A DNA stretch of 64,000 nt, from the NCBI RefSeq assembly GCF_914767665.1, contig NC_059502.1, forward strand, positions 56,588,031-56,652,030, read 5' to 3'. Source of the stretch: Harmonia axyridis. Lineage: Eukaryota; Arthropoda; Insecta; Coleoptera; Coccinellidae. The position numbers and the translations under genes are program-made. The first letter of the stretch is position 1; the number at the start of each line of letters is the position of its first letter. Below are positions 48,191 to 60,688 of the stretch, in pieces. Under the pieces are notes generated by a model. That model worked only from the letters and a program-made list of their open reading frames with translations. It was not told where the DNA came from and searched no databases.

Positions 48191-49289
48191 CGTGAATGAT
48201 TAGGTTTCTGCTAATGCTCCAAAATCGATTCAAGATAATATGGTGCTTTGGGGCTGCAGCACCCACCTATTTTAGCAGGTGCCGCCGTGGTGGCAGCTTC
48301 GGTGGCTGCCTGACTGGCAGCCGCGTGGATGGCTACTAGATGCTCGAGAGAATGCCTCGAACATAAAAAATATGCTACTCGTAAAAGGTTCCTGAGCAAT
48401 AGAAACATCTGACTGCAAAATTTCCGATTACTTCTTTAAGAAGTGCAATGGGGAGTGAGAGATTGGTTGGGCTGGCTTCGTTGAATATTGATTATGATTT
48501 TGAAATCGATATTGAGGAAGTAGGAAGTAGGAACAACTGAAAGACAACTGAATATTCAAAACTATTCATTTTTATTATCTTCAGTATTTACTTCAACCTT
48601 CAGTCCATTCCATGAATTGAAGAATAAATTTTTCATATTTAATTTTTTTATTCACCCTCGACAACCTTTTCCCAAAAACTAGACAAAGATTAAGATTCCA
48701 TTAACTTTTTTCTGTATTGTGACATTACGCGTTTATTTGGGACATATACATATGTGATTTTTGTTCTCGAAATCATAATGGCTTTGTAACGAACAATTCC
48801 TCTATTATTATATTTAATAAATAATATATTCATTCGTTTATATGGCACTATTATGATCCATATATGAATCCTCTGGTTTCAAATCCATTTAGGTTTGAGA
48901 AATCGCAAAAAGAGCAAAGGAAAGTTTGAGTATTTTCGTGTTTTTCATTGTAATCACGTTAGCCATGATATTACAGCAGGAGAAAAGTAGCTAGCACCAA
49001 ACTGATATGTCGTTCGAAAGCCTGCTAAATGGAGAAGTTTTTACTACAGAGAAAACATATTAGGTACATTAGCTAACGCTAATGAGAAAAAATCGGATCT
49101 GAAAAAAAATAAGAATGAAATCACCTACCGAATGGTATAATGAAAAAAGGTATTTTACTGGGAAGAAAAATTTTATGTCGCGACCCCAGGCCAGGCATCT
49201 TGGAACAAAATGCGTTTACAAAATAAAAATATATTCTTGAAAATTGGGGTTACCAAGATAAGTAACACTACTTCTCCTTCTTCTTCTAC

Positions 49290-49800
49290 TCATTTCAAGC
49301 CGGTGGCTTGTATTTTCTAATTATCAATCATCATTATCATTGGTCTCATAGTAGTTTTATATATTCTGGATTTAGAATCTTTTCGCATGTGTTTGTTGTT
49401 CCATACAAGGTCTCTAAGAGCACCCGATATCCTTGCCGCCTTGTTTGTTTGGTCTTTAATTTCTCTGGTTCTGTCCTGATTAGCTGTTATTTGCACGCCC
49501 AAGTAAGCAACCGACATCACCTGTTCAATTGGTCGATCCTCCAACACAAGTTTCAATCTTATTGGTTCTTTTGAAGCCACTAGTGATTTCGTTTTCGCAG
49601 TCGATATTTCCATGTTTAATGTTTTGGCTTTTATGTAAAATTTGAATTGGAGCCGTTGTAAATCGTCCTCGCTCTCAGCTAGTCAGCTACAATTACTGCA
49701 TCATCGGCATAACAAATTATCTTGATCTCACCGGTTGTCAGCCTGTAACCTCTTGTTGTCTTCTTCAGTTCCTCTATTATAAAAGAATTAATTAATTATA
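49290..49800 (-). pseudogene. LINE reverse transcriptase fragment, RTE/R1-like
   Basis: On the minus strand ICYADDAVIVAD (catalytic YADD block) near 49700 is followed, after a frame change, by MEISTAKTKSLVASKEPIRLKLVLEDRPIEQV and YLGVQITANQD. The motif set (KTK, then YLG) is that of non-LTR reverse transcriptases. It differs in sequence from the LINEs at 38 and 59 kb. Confidence 0.8.
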
Positions 49801-50569
49801 ATAATAGAAGTAACACTACTATTGTTTGAAATTTCTCTTAATCCATTTTATATAAGAACATGTGGAATTTTCCAAATAGAGAGCATAGCTGCTTAAGGCT
49901 AAAAATCCTTCGGAGGGTTGTTCTACCTGAACGCACCCGACGACAGACGCGTGCTCAGTGTATCTAGTTACAATAAAACAATAAAAGGGGGTCGTATTGA
50001 TACCCATCTGAAAACCTGGACAGCTAATTATGGATGGTCTGGCGTGTGCTGAGGTCGTTACATACTAATGATAGCGTCATATGGCCGAAACCAGTAATAT
50101 TGTAAGTTAATAATAGTGCCTAAAAGGCGGTATTTTAGATAGCTGCTGCCGCACTTTACGTAATCCAACGGGCTTTTTCAGCCGTCTTTGCTTTTTTAAA
50201 TCCAATAAAAGAAACTATCCCCATTTGGATGTTAAAAATTCAAATATTGAACTTTTTTTAATCTTTTGATTAAGAATAGAGGTATATAAAAGAGATATTC
50301 TATATCTGATTCCGTCTAGATAGATCGAGCAACCTAGATTGAAGCAGACAGTAGCGGAGGGATACGTAGAGGAATCACATGCAAACAAACTCAGTGTTGC
50401 AAAACAAATATTTCAGCCTGAAGGAAATAACGATGTACAGTTACCAAGTACTAGTACGTTACAGCAGTAACAAATCAAGAAGTGGATTTAAAAAGTACTT
50501 CACTACGAAATATTCATATTTAAAATTGCACCAATTGTTCATTCACTTTCAACATTGAGGGTAAAAATA
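49801..50569. other. Gene-free stretch
   Basis: No recognised gene. A short frame with ATACTCAGTGTAT-type sequence near 49950 has no domain. Confidence 0.35.
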
Positions 50570-50870
50570 AAGTTTGAGTTAAATTGTTCGTAACGTATTA
50601 GTTCCTGTTTTAATGCAAATCGATATTAAAAATGAAGTATTCAAGTTGCGCTTTTCATTTTCCTACACCTAGTGCCGCACCTCAATGAATCATTTTTTGC
50701 TTTTTGCATGAACGTAGAAAAAATGTTGTATGCAACTCGTGCAAAAATTGTTTATTGCACTCGACGTGTTGTCCAACTCGGCCTAACGGCCTCGTCGGAC
50801 AATTTCAAGTCGAGTGCAATAAACATTCACTTTTTGCACTTGTTGCATAAATAACTATTTTCACATTGGA
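50570..50870. repeat. Dispersed GTGCAA-rich repeat, copy 2
   Basis: An inverted relative of 24590-24985 (CTTTTTGCATGAACGTAGAAAA, CGTGCAAAAATTG). It contains an internal palindrome with arms CACTCGAC/GTCGAGTG (50759-50817) around a TTGTCC...GGACAA inner stem. Confidence 0.6.
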
Positions 50871-51412
50871 TACTTGTTAGAAAAAGCAAATAATGCTCCT
50901 CATTTTATAAAGAAATTGGTTTCGTTCTGAATGAAAACTACATAACAGAATACAGATAAGGTAATTTGTCTTATATCCACGCAACTTTTAGGGTAGATCA
51001 CCTGGTTCATCAAGTTATCATTACCAAGATAAAATCGGAATTTCCTTCATCCGAAAATTTCCTCTCTATAATGTATATTGTACAGTGGTGATTCCGTCTT
51101 TCTCATAAATTGATTCATGAAGTTGTCTTTCCATTTTCGAGCTAAATTGTGTAGAATAATCAAGCACTAAGACAAAATATTCTTGTTTTTTATTTGGGGA
51201 ACGACTTATGAAAATAAGAAGAAAACTTCTGGGAATTCTGACAACAAATACTTACTTAAACGATTGATTTAATCTCTGACGTCACTCTATATTGAAAAAA
51301 ACAGAAATCATCTTTATTGATAAGAAACAAATAATCAACATATTTGTAAGAACTGAATATGGCATCCTAATATCGCATATCCGACAATAGGACACAATTT
51401 CGTGGACAGAGT

Positions 51413-51590
51413 GTATCTTTTGTTTGCGATTGTCTTCAGGAGACACAAAAGGTGTAGGGGGCATGAAGAAAATACTTTTTTTCCTATCCGAATTGAAGCA
51501 TTCTTCATGCCCTAATTCAAATACTGGCAATATTTAATACGTTCTTCACCTTCTGAAAACATTTGCAAACAAAAGATACCCTTTGCATCT
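51413..51590. repeat. Small inverted-repeat element
   Basis: GTATCTTTTGTTTGC near 51413 mirrors GCAAACAAAAGATAC near 51568, and GGGCATGAAGAA mirrors TTCTTCATGCCC inside. About 170 bp with no coding sequence; the layout is that of a MITE. Confidence 0.65.
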
Positions 51591-51599
51591 CTATAATCA

Positions 51600-52955
51600 T
51601 CATGTTCGATATTAGGGGACACTACACTTCAAGGTTAATGTGGTGAAAACATAATTCATAATCTTTTCTATTATTGTTTTGTACGCTCGAAGTACAAAAT
51701 GGAGCTCATAAATATAATATTTGCAAAAGTCGAAACATTTCAGTCATCTGTATTGCATGAAATTGAATAAATTGCGGACACTCTGAAAAACTCCTTACAG
51801 CTCTCGTTTGAGCTGAATTCACGTTTTTCTACATTTCTTCATCTGGTTGTGCGTACTTAGCCTTATTAGACTTCGAATACACTCTTTAGCAGCCGCCTGT
51901 GACATAAAAAAATTGCAGAGAATTGTACTCAAAAATAAAGAAAGAAAATATGGAAAGATGGTGCGATATTAGGCACCTGTGCGGTAGTCGAGCACTCTAC
52001 CCTACAGGAATTCTGAATATCTCCTTCATTTTCACATCATCTAAATTGACATCCGCACGTGTAGATTTCTTCAGGGAACTAGAGACCACTCGCAGAATGA
52101 TTGTCTCGGAGCGTTCAAGCATCAGATTTGTTCTTCCTAATGTAAGTGACGTATATGTCAACAAATGTCTAGAACGGCCAACATCTTCAACCCGATGATG
52201 GGGAAGTGGTAGAGACACACTTTATTAGTGTGATCCTTTCCTGGATAGAGCTATCCAGTTGTTCGCAGGGACACGTAATTAGTAACACGTAATGAGGAGC
52301 GATGATTGCAGGAATGTGAGGTGCTTTTTTCGAGACTATAACCTTTCAGCATATTTAACATTATGTTGAGAGCTGCCGCATTGGAAGTGAGAGCTTGTCA
52401 GATGATGTATTGCAAAAGGTTGTAAATTTTACAGAACGATTTATTATTTCCTACTATCTCACTCAATAGCTGAGTAATTTCCATATGGAGGGGGACATTT
52501 TGAGATTACAAATTCGAGGATGTGTCTCCTTAGGTGTAATAATGGAGTAATGGAGTAATAATTCCCTCAGGAATCTTAAATGGCCAGTAGCGTTCGAGTG
52601 ACACAGAATTTCGAAAAAGTTGTTATTCTATCAATCAATAGGCTAAAATGTTAAAAAAAAACTGTTCGCTGTTCGCTTTGGTGTAAGAAAGAAAGCAAGT
52701 ACATCAGAGGTCTATAAAACATTGCGTGAAGCAAATGAATCAACCTTTGTAACTGCATAACCTACAACTAGCAGTCAATCCAAGAAAAACTGGAAAGATG
52801 AGGGAGAAGTCTCTGCATGGAAGACATTTCAACATACATATCATTTGTGGAGCATGTCTATAAGTATTTGGGCGATAGATTATGAGTCAGTGGTTTATCC
52901 TTCAGCCTCTTACCTGCATTTGATTGCTTGAGTTTAAAATTCATCCTTGATAAAA
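51600..52955. other. Stretch without a recognised gene
   Basis: A minus-strand frame at about 51997-52218 looks protein-like in composition but has no motif I can name. Low confidence that it is host coding sequence; LINE debris follows at 52960. Confidence 0.35.
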
Positions 52956-52959
52956 TGTT

Positions 52960-53480
52960 TAGTATCGTTAAGTTAGCTGAGTATAATTCTGAACCCTTCA
53001 ATATTGAATTAGATGTCCCTCAGGTGTCAGTTTTGGGACCTCCCATTTTTCATTGTTTATAAACATGCCTGACATATATTTGCGGAATTGATCATTATGT
53101 TCGCTGATGATACATCTTTTGCAATTTCTGCTAAAACACGAGATGACTTGATTTCGAGGAGTACAACTTTAATCGAAGGTTTCACAAAATGGTGTAAAAA
53201 TAACTCTGTAATTGTAAGTATTGATTAAACCAAGTATGTCATTTTCGGTCTCAGATCTAGAGATGGAATTTTCACTTTAGATCACGGTGGCATCACTATC
53301 TCATCAAAATCTTCTATTAAGTTTCCTGGTTTGGTCGTAGACGATCAATTGAGGTGGGGCGATCATATCCATTTTTTTGAGAACAAAGTTGATTAAGGCA
53401 TACTATGCTATTGGTAGACTAAAAGGATCTCTGTCTATGAAATCTTTGATTTATATATACTATACGGTCGTTTTCACTCT
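52960..53480 (+). pseudogene. LINE reverse transcriptase remnant
   Basis: Reads DVPQVSVLGPPIF (compare VPQGSVLGPLLF), FADDTSFAISAKTRDDL after a frame change, FTKWCKNNSV, and KFPGLVVDDQLRWGDHI. These are consecutive Jockey-type blocks in order, broken by stops and frameshifts. No terminal tail is identified. Confidence 0.78.
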
Positions 53481-53489
53481 CATTTGATA

Positions 53490-54870
53490 ATATTTTATAA
53501 TGGGGTAATTCGGTGAGTGTGGAAAGAAGATATTTCAATCTGGTATTGAGTGAATGTTGCCCTCAGCAAGGAGAGTTTTCTCTCCTAAGCTAGAATTAGG
53601 ATCTAAACTAGAATACTGCCTACAAAGAAAATTATTTCAAAATTTCACTAGTTCAATTACTAATCTAATTATTACTGTAGCATTATTTGTCTCATTAAAA
53701 AAAATCGTGTGTGTTGCTATAACAAGCTTCATAGTGAGATATTCATGGTTAGACTTTTTCTAAACGACTTGAATATTTTATAAGATGAACGAATAATCTT
53801 GTATCTCTCATATTCTCTTCATTCCAAAAGGTAACTTGTAAATCGTGACCAATTGCAAATGTTAATGAGTGTAAATAATTAACCAAAAACTTATACCAAC
53901 ATCCTGTGAATGAAGACGTCGAGTGGAACTTCTAGTCAAAATTATTTAATTAAATTTGCTACGGATATCCATTTCGCATTGAATTGACATTAATTGAATG
54001 TTGATTAGTTTATTTATTTTGTGGAAACGGATTTGCGTTCCAATAATTAGCGGTCTGTCACTCTTGTCATTGATAATTACCTTAATGACTCTGCTTCCAA
54101 CGATTGTGATGTATTAATTATTTCCCATGCGTGAACGAACAGCTTATTTCATCTGCGAATGATTTTTGATGAAATGATAATTACTATTATCGAATTAGAT
54201 ATATAACCGAGTTTGACGTCTAAAGAACACCATATTTTTTGGTATGATCCAAACATATAAAACAAGGTAGTAGGCTCATCATTAATAACTCAAAAACTGA
54301 TGGATTATTTATTTTTAGTATTGGAAATCGAAATAATAAAGAATCTAAAGCAGTTATCACTTTTTCCGGAAATTACAGAAATCAGAGGATTTATAACTCA
54401 CTGCAACATGATCGGAACCTGAAAAAAATTAATTTTATTTATTATTTAAATTATTGGGGTTTACATTTAAAAAAGCACAATTTTTTATTATAACTTCGAA
54501 ATTGATTGTGATGAGAATTAAATTATTACACCGATGGATTCTACTGAAAAAAGTGTCTGTAAAATGTTTTTATCTACTCCTATTGAATTATATATTCATT
54601 ATTCAACTGCTTTTGAGCAATTAATAGTATCTATTAACAAACAGCGTGAGTTATAATAACTCACTACTATACCTCACTACAATAAATCGAAAAATATGGA
54701 TCTGTGATTCTATACTTCTCTGCATCTATTCGATTGGTCGAAAGGGAACATTCCATTATTGTTATTGAGGGGAGGAATGTCCGAAGAAATGTCACTTTGA
54801 TAATTTTGACGTTTTCAAATTTAGTTGATATCTAATTATTCAATTAAATTAATTATTTATTAATTCAGAT
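53490..54870. other. Gene-free AT-rich stretch
   Basis: No coding, RNA or clear repeat features recognised. Confidence 0.35.
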
Positions 54871-54991
54871 ATCACCATTGACTGTAACGTTCTGGCCATA
54901 ATCGTTTTTGAAGAAGTACGGACCAATGATTCCACCAGCCCATAAAGCGCAAAAACAGTCAGTTTTTCTGGATGTAACGGTGTTTCGACAT

Positions 54992-55496
54992 TCACTTGAG
55001 GATTATCCTCCAAATGCGGCAGTTTTGTTTTTTCACGTAGCCACTCAACCAGAAGTGCGCTTCATCGCTAAACAAAATTCGCTTATGAAAATCGGGAACA
55101 ACGGCAATCTCATTTTGGGCCCATCCGACGAATCTACGCCTTACTTGATGATCGTTTGGCTTCAATTCTTGCACGAGTTGGATTTTGTAAGCACGCAAAA
55201 TCTTCCATAAAGTGGATGGACACAGATCCAATTCCTGTGCTCGATGGCGGCTAGACTCATTCGGGTCTTCCTCAATGCTACGCTCTACAGCAGCAATAGC
55301 TTCTTCTGTACGCACCGTACGGCGTCTCTGGGGATGCGAGTTATCAATAAGAGTAAACGTGGTGCGAAAACGTTCCATGGTTAATCAAATTAACTGCTCT
55401 GATGGACGATTTTGTCGACGATAGAATGGACGTAGTGCGCGATACGTATTCCGCACAGAACTATTATTTTCGAAATAAAATTGTCTATTCATGATG
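54992..55496 (-). pseudogene. DD41D mariner transposase, N-terminal half
   Basis: Starts MNRQFYFENNSSVRNTYRAL at about 55496, has a stop in EQLI*LTMERF, then a long open run with the second helix-turn-helix (EAIAAVERSIEEDPNESSRHRAQEL, LCPSTLWKILRAYKIQL) and FSDEAHFWLSGYVKKQNCRIW with the first catalytic Asp. It then leaves the frame. It carries the middle segment deleted in copies 1 and 2 but lacks their C-terminal catalytic part. Confidence 0.85.
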
Positions 55497-55583
55497 AATT
55501 GCCAAACCAAACTGGGAATAAATCACTTGACAGCTGTTAAATCGGTCTCCATCTTGAACAGTAATGCCAACTTAAAGTTATAT

Positions 55584-56895
55584 CGGGTGTCCCAAGGTGA
55601 ATGGCCTATTAGATTATTATGGAAACTATTGATGGTAAAGATTTCAAATTTGGTGGATAGATATTTGGCCATGTAAGGTACATTTTTAAAATAATTTCAC
55701 ATTTCCAGTGATGCCGGATGTACGACAATTTGGCAACAACTTTGTTATTTTAAATGGGATATCCGGTATTTATATTTTTTTTATGATACTCCATGAAATA
55801 TTGAATCTATTCACTCTTACTTTTCGATCCCTATCTTTAACGGTTTTCGAGTTATTAATTATTTTTCGAAATTTTAGATCAAATTGGCGTATTACGAAAA
55901 TGACTCTAGTTCGCTCAATATTTGAGATTTAAGTCAGAAATTTTGCAAGTCGCTAGATATTGATCTGATCTGTGTCACTGCTTTTGAATTATGGTTGTCA
56001 ATAATACAGGACGGACCAAAAAAATCATCATTTGCCAAGTTACAAAATTGTAGAAAAGTCTATTTTTTCAAATTAGACACCTAGTATATTCTTCAATTTT
56101 TGGAATCAGTTCAACACACTCTACAATCTTTCTATTCACGTCCCTATACCTATCTCAACTGGATTCCGAGTTATATGCGTTTTTTAGATTTCACATTGAT
56201 TCAATGAGCGTTAATTTCTTTTGTATTGTTATTTTCTCTTTGTCGTTCATAGATCGATATATCAATGAATCAGTTCAATCCATAAATGTCAAAATAAACA
56301 ATTATTGCCTAACAGGTGTTTTGTTCCGAGGTTTTTCTATAAATAATGGCTCAAGAAAGTTATACACATGAAGCTTTAATGAATTTATTTGAAATTTTTG
56401 GCGAATTTGGAAAAATAGACTTTTCTACAATTTTGTAACTTGGCAAATGATGATTTTTCTTGATCCGTCCTGTATTATTGACAACCATAATTCAAAAGCA
56501 GTGACACAGATCAGATCAATATCTAGCGACTTGCAAAATTTCTGACTTAAATCTCAAATATTGAGCGAACTAGAGTCATTTTCGTAATACGCCAATTTGA
56601 TCTAAAATTTCGAAAAATAATTAATAACTCGAAAACCGTTAAAGATAGGGATCGAAAAGTAAGAGTGAATAGATTCAATATTTCATGGAGTATCATAAAA
56701 AAAATATAAATACCGGATATCCCATTTAAAATAACAAAGTTGTTGCCAAATTGTCGTACATCCGGCATCACTGGAAATGTGAAATTATTTTAAAAATGTA
56801 CCTTACATGGCCAAATATCTATCCACAAAATTTGAAATCTTCACCATCAATGGTTTCCATAATAATCTAATAGGCCACTCACCTTGGGACACCCG
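55584..56895. mobile_element. 1.3-kb fold-back element with arms of about 490 bp
   Basis: The ends are CGGGTGTCCCAAGGTGA and its complement. The inverted arms run roughly 55584-56076 and 56405-56895 and differ at only a handful of positions, so the same peptide frames appear on both strands; the spacer is about 330 bp. It is flanked by a 4-bp duplication ATAT (55580-55583, 56896-56899) that is single in intact mariner copies, so insertion boundaries and target duplication are directly visible. No transposase. Confidence 0.9.
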
Positions 56896-56929
56896 ATATA
56901 CCTCGAAAAAACACTCATTACATAATTGC

Positions 56930-57990
56930 AAAGTTTTCAACGTCAGTTTTCTGAAACGTCATTGGACACAGTGTTCAGTAGAAAGCGTTATCTGAGACAG
57001 AATTCGTGATATTTGTTTCCGAACAAGTTCTGATAGAGGCAAAAAAAAACCGCTCATTAGCCCCGCTCTCGTCAACAAGACCTAGATGAGAGTGGAAATA
57101 TCGTAGTGAACTAAACCTTAGGTACGATATCTGATCGAATCTTTTCGCGAAAATAAGAATTCCATATTCGCATTCCCATGTAGACAAGAAAAAACGTATT
57201 CGAAGAACGCTTTGAATTTATTATAACATATACCACTCATTATCGCTATTATTGTAATTGCGAAGAATAAGAAAATGCACGTAGAAAAAGAGGAGTGACT
57301 ACGCGTGTAATCTTAAGTGGTGAATATTAGATAAGTAATTATTCCAATTATCCAATTGAAGTATCGAATTTTTATGGTCTCTCCTGAATTGATAACGGTT
57401 ATTATATCTAAAAGCCGATACTTCCATCTGTCACACTCTCATTGAATACGAACGGCGGCTAGATGAAGTACCGTTTCAGATCTATGATAGGTATTATTAT
57501 TCGGTTGGGGATTTGTCTCTTGGGACAAAAAACATTCAACTGGTTTCTGTTCGTGTTTGTTCTAAAGACCGGGGCGCTGCCTTAATTTCAAAGGGCTTGA
57601 ATTAACTTCCGTTAATGAGCAGAATCATTCCAATGGTTACGGTGATATTGACAAATTGAACAATTTTCAATCTTTATGCTCGAAAAAACGAGGTGAAGCA
57701 CTGTCGCGAAGCCAGGAGATGCATATCTGTTTTTGAAACATAACCATACCTAAGAATTCCGACTAAATGTCATTTATCATTTTTTTGGAACCATATTTTT
57801 CGATGAAATAAAAAGATATTGGTGTACAACATTGTATCCGCCGTTTCGCAATAGATCGCTGTAGTGGTAAGTGTTAGTCGAAATGAATAGATCGTAGATG
57901 TCACACAATAATATTATTATTGTATGTATACGTATGTATTGTAGTAATATTAGTCGATTTATGTCTGCATCATAAAGTTATTCTCGATTA
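56930..57990. other. Gene-free stretch
   Basis: No recognised coding or structured sequence. Confidence 0.35.
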
Positions 57991-57993
57991 AAT

Positions 57994-58435
57994 ATGTCAG
58001 CTTACGAGCCAAGTTCTCGTCATTTGCGGGAGGTTATGATTTTCTTCTTTAATATGAAGATATCTGCGGGTGATGCTCTTCGTATGCTATCAAATACCTA
58101 TGGTGAGGCCGCTACTAGTGAAAAAACGGCCGAGAGTGGTTTCAACGCTTCAAAAACGGTGATTTTGATGTCGAAGACCAGCATGAATTGGAGGCATTAC
58201 TCGATCAAGACTCGTGTCAAACGGAAGTTTGACACGAAATTTGTTGAAATTCACTGAAAAATGCTAAAACTCTGCATCAGTTACAATTTGCAAAACTAAA
58301 GCACTTTCTGGTTGTCGTGAAGCAACTTTTCGGTCGGTAATGGTAAAACTTTCACGAGTTATTCATGTGAATAATCGTGTGCGTCACTCAAGAACATCTG
58401 AGAATATTGGTGCTGTAGCTTGTAGTAATAATAAA
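57994..58435 (+). pseudogene. Mariner transposase N-terminal relics
   Basis: 57994-58260 reads HLREVMIFFFNMKISAGDALRMLSNTYGEAATSEKTAE, the helix-turn-helix start of a mariner transposase, with frameshifts. 58263-58435 then reads like the start of the other mariner subfamily (VTICKTKALSGCREATF, NNRVRHSRTSENIGAVA). Two different mariner fragments appear joined; the second is interrupted by the LINE at 58436. Confidence 0.65.
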
Positions 58436-59870
58436 AAGTTTATTGGTTCGAAAAATACAAATAAACTTGAAAAATACTATGGAGTTATTCAATGATAACT
58501 GTGTAAAGCTATTTTAAATCAAAATTAAATTCACTCGAAAACAAAAACAAAATAAACAATTTCACCATCTATCTCTCTTCAATTCTTATTCAAATCATCA
58601 TTTTCTTTGTCATCATCGGTACTTTTTTTCTCTCATTATCGGGTGTGTATCGTCTTCATCGGTGGTAGGAATTTATAACGAATCCTAACTAATTCAGCTG
58701 GTGATTTCTGCATTCGGGTCTAGATTTGTTCAGTTAAATTTCAACAAGAATTGATCACTCTATGGAACATGTATGGATCCTCTGTTATAAGCCATGTTTT
58801 CATTTCTTTTTTGAATTTGTTCACACTTCTCAGATCCCTGATTTTCTGCGGTTCAATTGGGTAAATTCTTAGAGCTATATACGTACAACAACGTTGGTCA
58901 ATTCTTTTTTCCGCTTTGTTTCTTTCATAATTATTTTGTTTTTCTCAAGTATTATGTTCGTGCTCTTTCAAATTGATGGATATTTTGTTCTGGTAGACAT
59001 TTGAAATAATTTTTTGGCATAAATTTGTCATATATCAAGTACCTTGCAAATTTTATATTTTCGAGAACTCGAAAATTTTATGTTATTCTTTTTACATCAC
59101 TTTCAATATACATTTTTGTAGAGTATCCAAACTTCTCTTGTGAACATCCAAAATACCTCCCAATCCATCAATAATACCATAAGTAAGGTGCGACTGAACC
59201 AGTGCGTTGTATAGTGTATGCATGAGCCTTTGAGAGTTTACACTTTTTCTTATGTACCTAAATTTACACAGAATACCCCTCAGTTTTCTTGTAAGATACG
59301 ATACATGCGTATCCCATTTAGGGTGCTCATCTATAAAAATACCTAGATATTTTTTTAGTTGATTGTGTTGCTGGGATGAGCATCATTGATTTGTAAATCT
59401 CCTAGCCTTGGTTGTCCCAACTTGTTGGAGGAAAAGGTTAAGTATTTTGTTTTCTTGCAGTTCAAGGTAAGCTTATTCAATTGAAACCATTCCGTCAGCA
59501 TCCTCAAATCATCAGTCGCTTTCTGTTTTAGATCTTCCCACGTTTCATCTTTATAGAGGACTATGGTATCATCTGCGAAACCTATTATCTCACCTCCACT
59601 CTTCATTTCAAGTAAGCCGTTTATATATAAATTGAACAATAAAGGTCCCAGAACAGTGCCTTGTGGTATGCCATAGGTAAGTCGATTTTTTTTTACTGAA
59701 CTTAGCGTTCAAAGTTACAATTTGATTTTGATCCGATAAGTAACTCTTGATGAGATCGAACATCCTTCCACGAAATCCATAGTGTTGACGAACATCAAGG
59801 TTTGTCGATTTCTCCTTGAGAATTAGGTTATAGTAGGGGCTATGGTTTATGATTTTTATGGGCGGAATTT
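58436..59870 (-). pseudogene. Jockey-like LINE, 5'-truncated
   Basis: On the minus strand: YGIPQGTVLGPLLFNLYINGLL, IIGFADDTIVLYKDETWEDLKQKATDDL with an intact FADD, WFQLNKLTLNCKKTKYLTF, then a decayed C-terminal region ending IRDLRSVNKFKKEMKTWL near 58800. A short TTATTATTA tail at 58436-58450 marks the 3' end. Frame changes near 59355 and 59690 inactivate it. Of the LINE fragments here it keeps the most RT core. Confidence 0.83.
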
Positions 59871-60631
59871 GAAATTATGATGTTGACAACGTTTATTCAC
59901 AACTAGAACAAATACTTTTTTTTACGCTTAACTTGGAACAGTCAAGCATAATGTTATAATTTAATTTTGTTTATTCTGTATTTGTTTCATCAAAAATGTT
60001 TCGGTCTCCACATTATCTCATTAGAATATATTGGAAGATTAGTTTCGGGACTTTTCAAGTCGATGCAAGATGCAAGCTACAAAACTTCAGAGATTTTGAA
60101 AAGACTTTCCATAAAGAAAAAAGAAGGAAGAATTACTTATTGACATTTTACATGTCAATCGATATTAATTAAGGAAATTGCATATAAATTGAGATGATCT
60201 AATAAAATGGAGCAAAGGAGTACCACCTTGTGTTCAAGCTGTTCCGCAATTATAAGAAATCTAGCAAAACAGGACGAACCCCCACCCCCTAAGTGAGACC
60301 GGAAGGGGATGATCAAGACTCTTTTAAACCGGACCACATGAAGAAATCTTCCTCTCCCTGCACTTTTGCTATTATTGCTTCTTGCTCTAGCATTACACTC
60401 TTTATATTCAAGGTATTTTTCTCCATATTCGTTTCAACCACGTCATTGTATATTTGTATCTGTTATTGTCATTTAAACTTAGTGTAACGTCGAATGTTGC
60501 TAGTATTTTTCAATAACCCAAATATACAGTCCACTGAATTGTTTTGGGAAAAAACCAGCTTTACTACCGTGAAAAAAATAAAATAAATCATACCAACCAT
60601 CATAAGGTTTATTTCAATGAGAATAAGCATA

Positions 60632-60655
60632 TATCTATCTATCTATCTATCTATC
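60632..60655. repeat. (ATCT)n microsatellite
   Basis: Six perfect ATCT units; ordinary simple repeat just outside the left end of an hAT element. Confidence 0.9.
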
Positions 60656-60688
60656 AACATCATTCTTAAAGTCATGAGCATAAAAGAC

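Larger units (their letters stand above)
54872..56918 (-). mobile_element. Mariner-like (DD41D) element, copy 3, truncated and interrupted
   Basis: Right-end sequence matches copies 1 and 2 (CTTGACAGCTGTTAAATCGG, AACTTAAAGTTATAT). The terminal repeat is then broken by a 1312-bp palindromic insertion (55584-56895) and resumes ATATACCTCGAAAAAACACT to 56918, followed by TA. The left part, including the last catalytic block and left terminal repeat, is missing beyond 54872. Confidence 0.82.

Noticed and set aside
48211..48408. Ala-rich minus-strand frame in a GC-rich patch
   Set aside because: Repetitive GCAGC/GCTGCC composition produces Ala runs; no domain, no splice context, and it adjoins a mariner relic.
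55708..56771. Identical 74-aa frames on opposite strands (55708-55932 plus, 56547-56771 minus)
   Set aside because: They are mirror copies caused by the fold-back arms, with no sign of coding selection.
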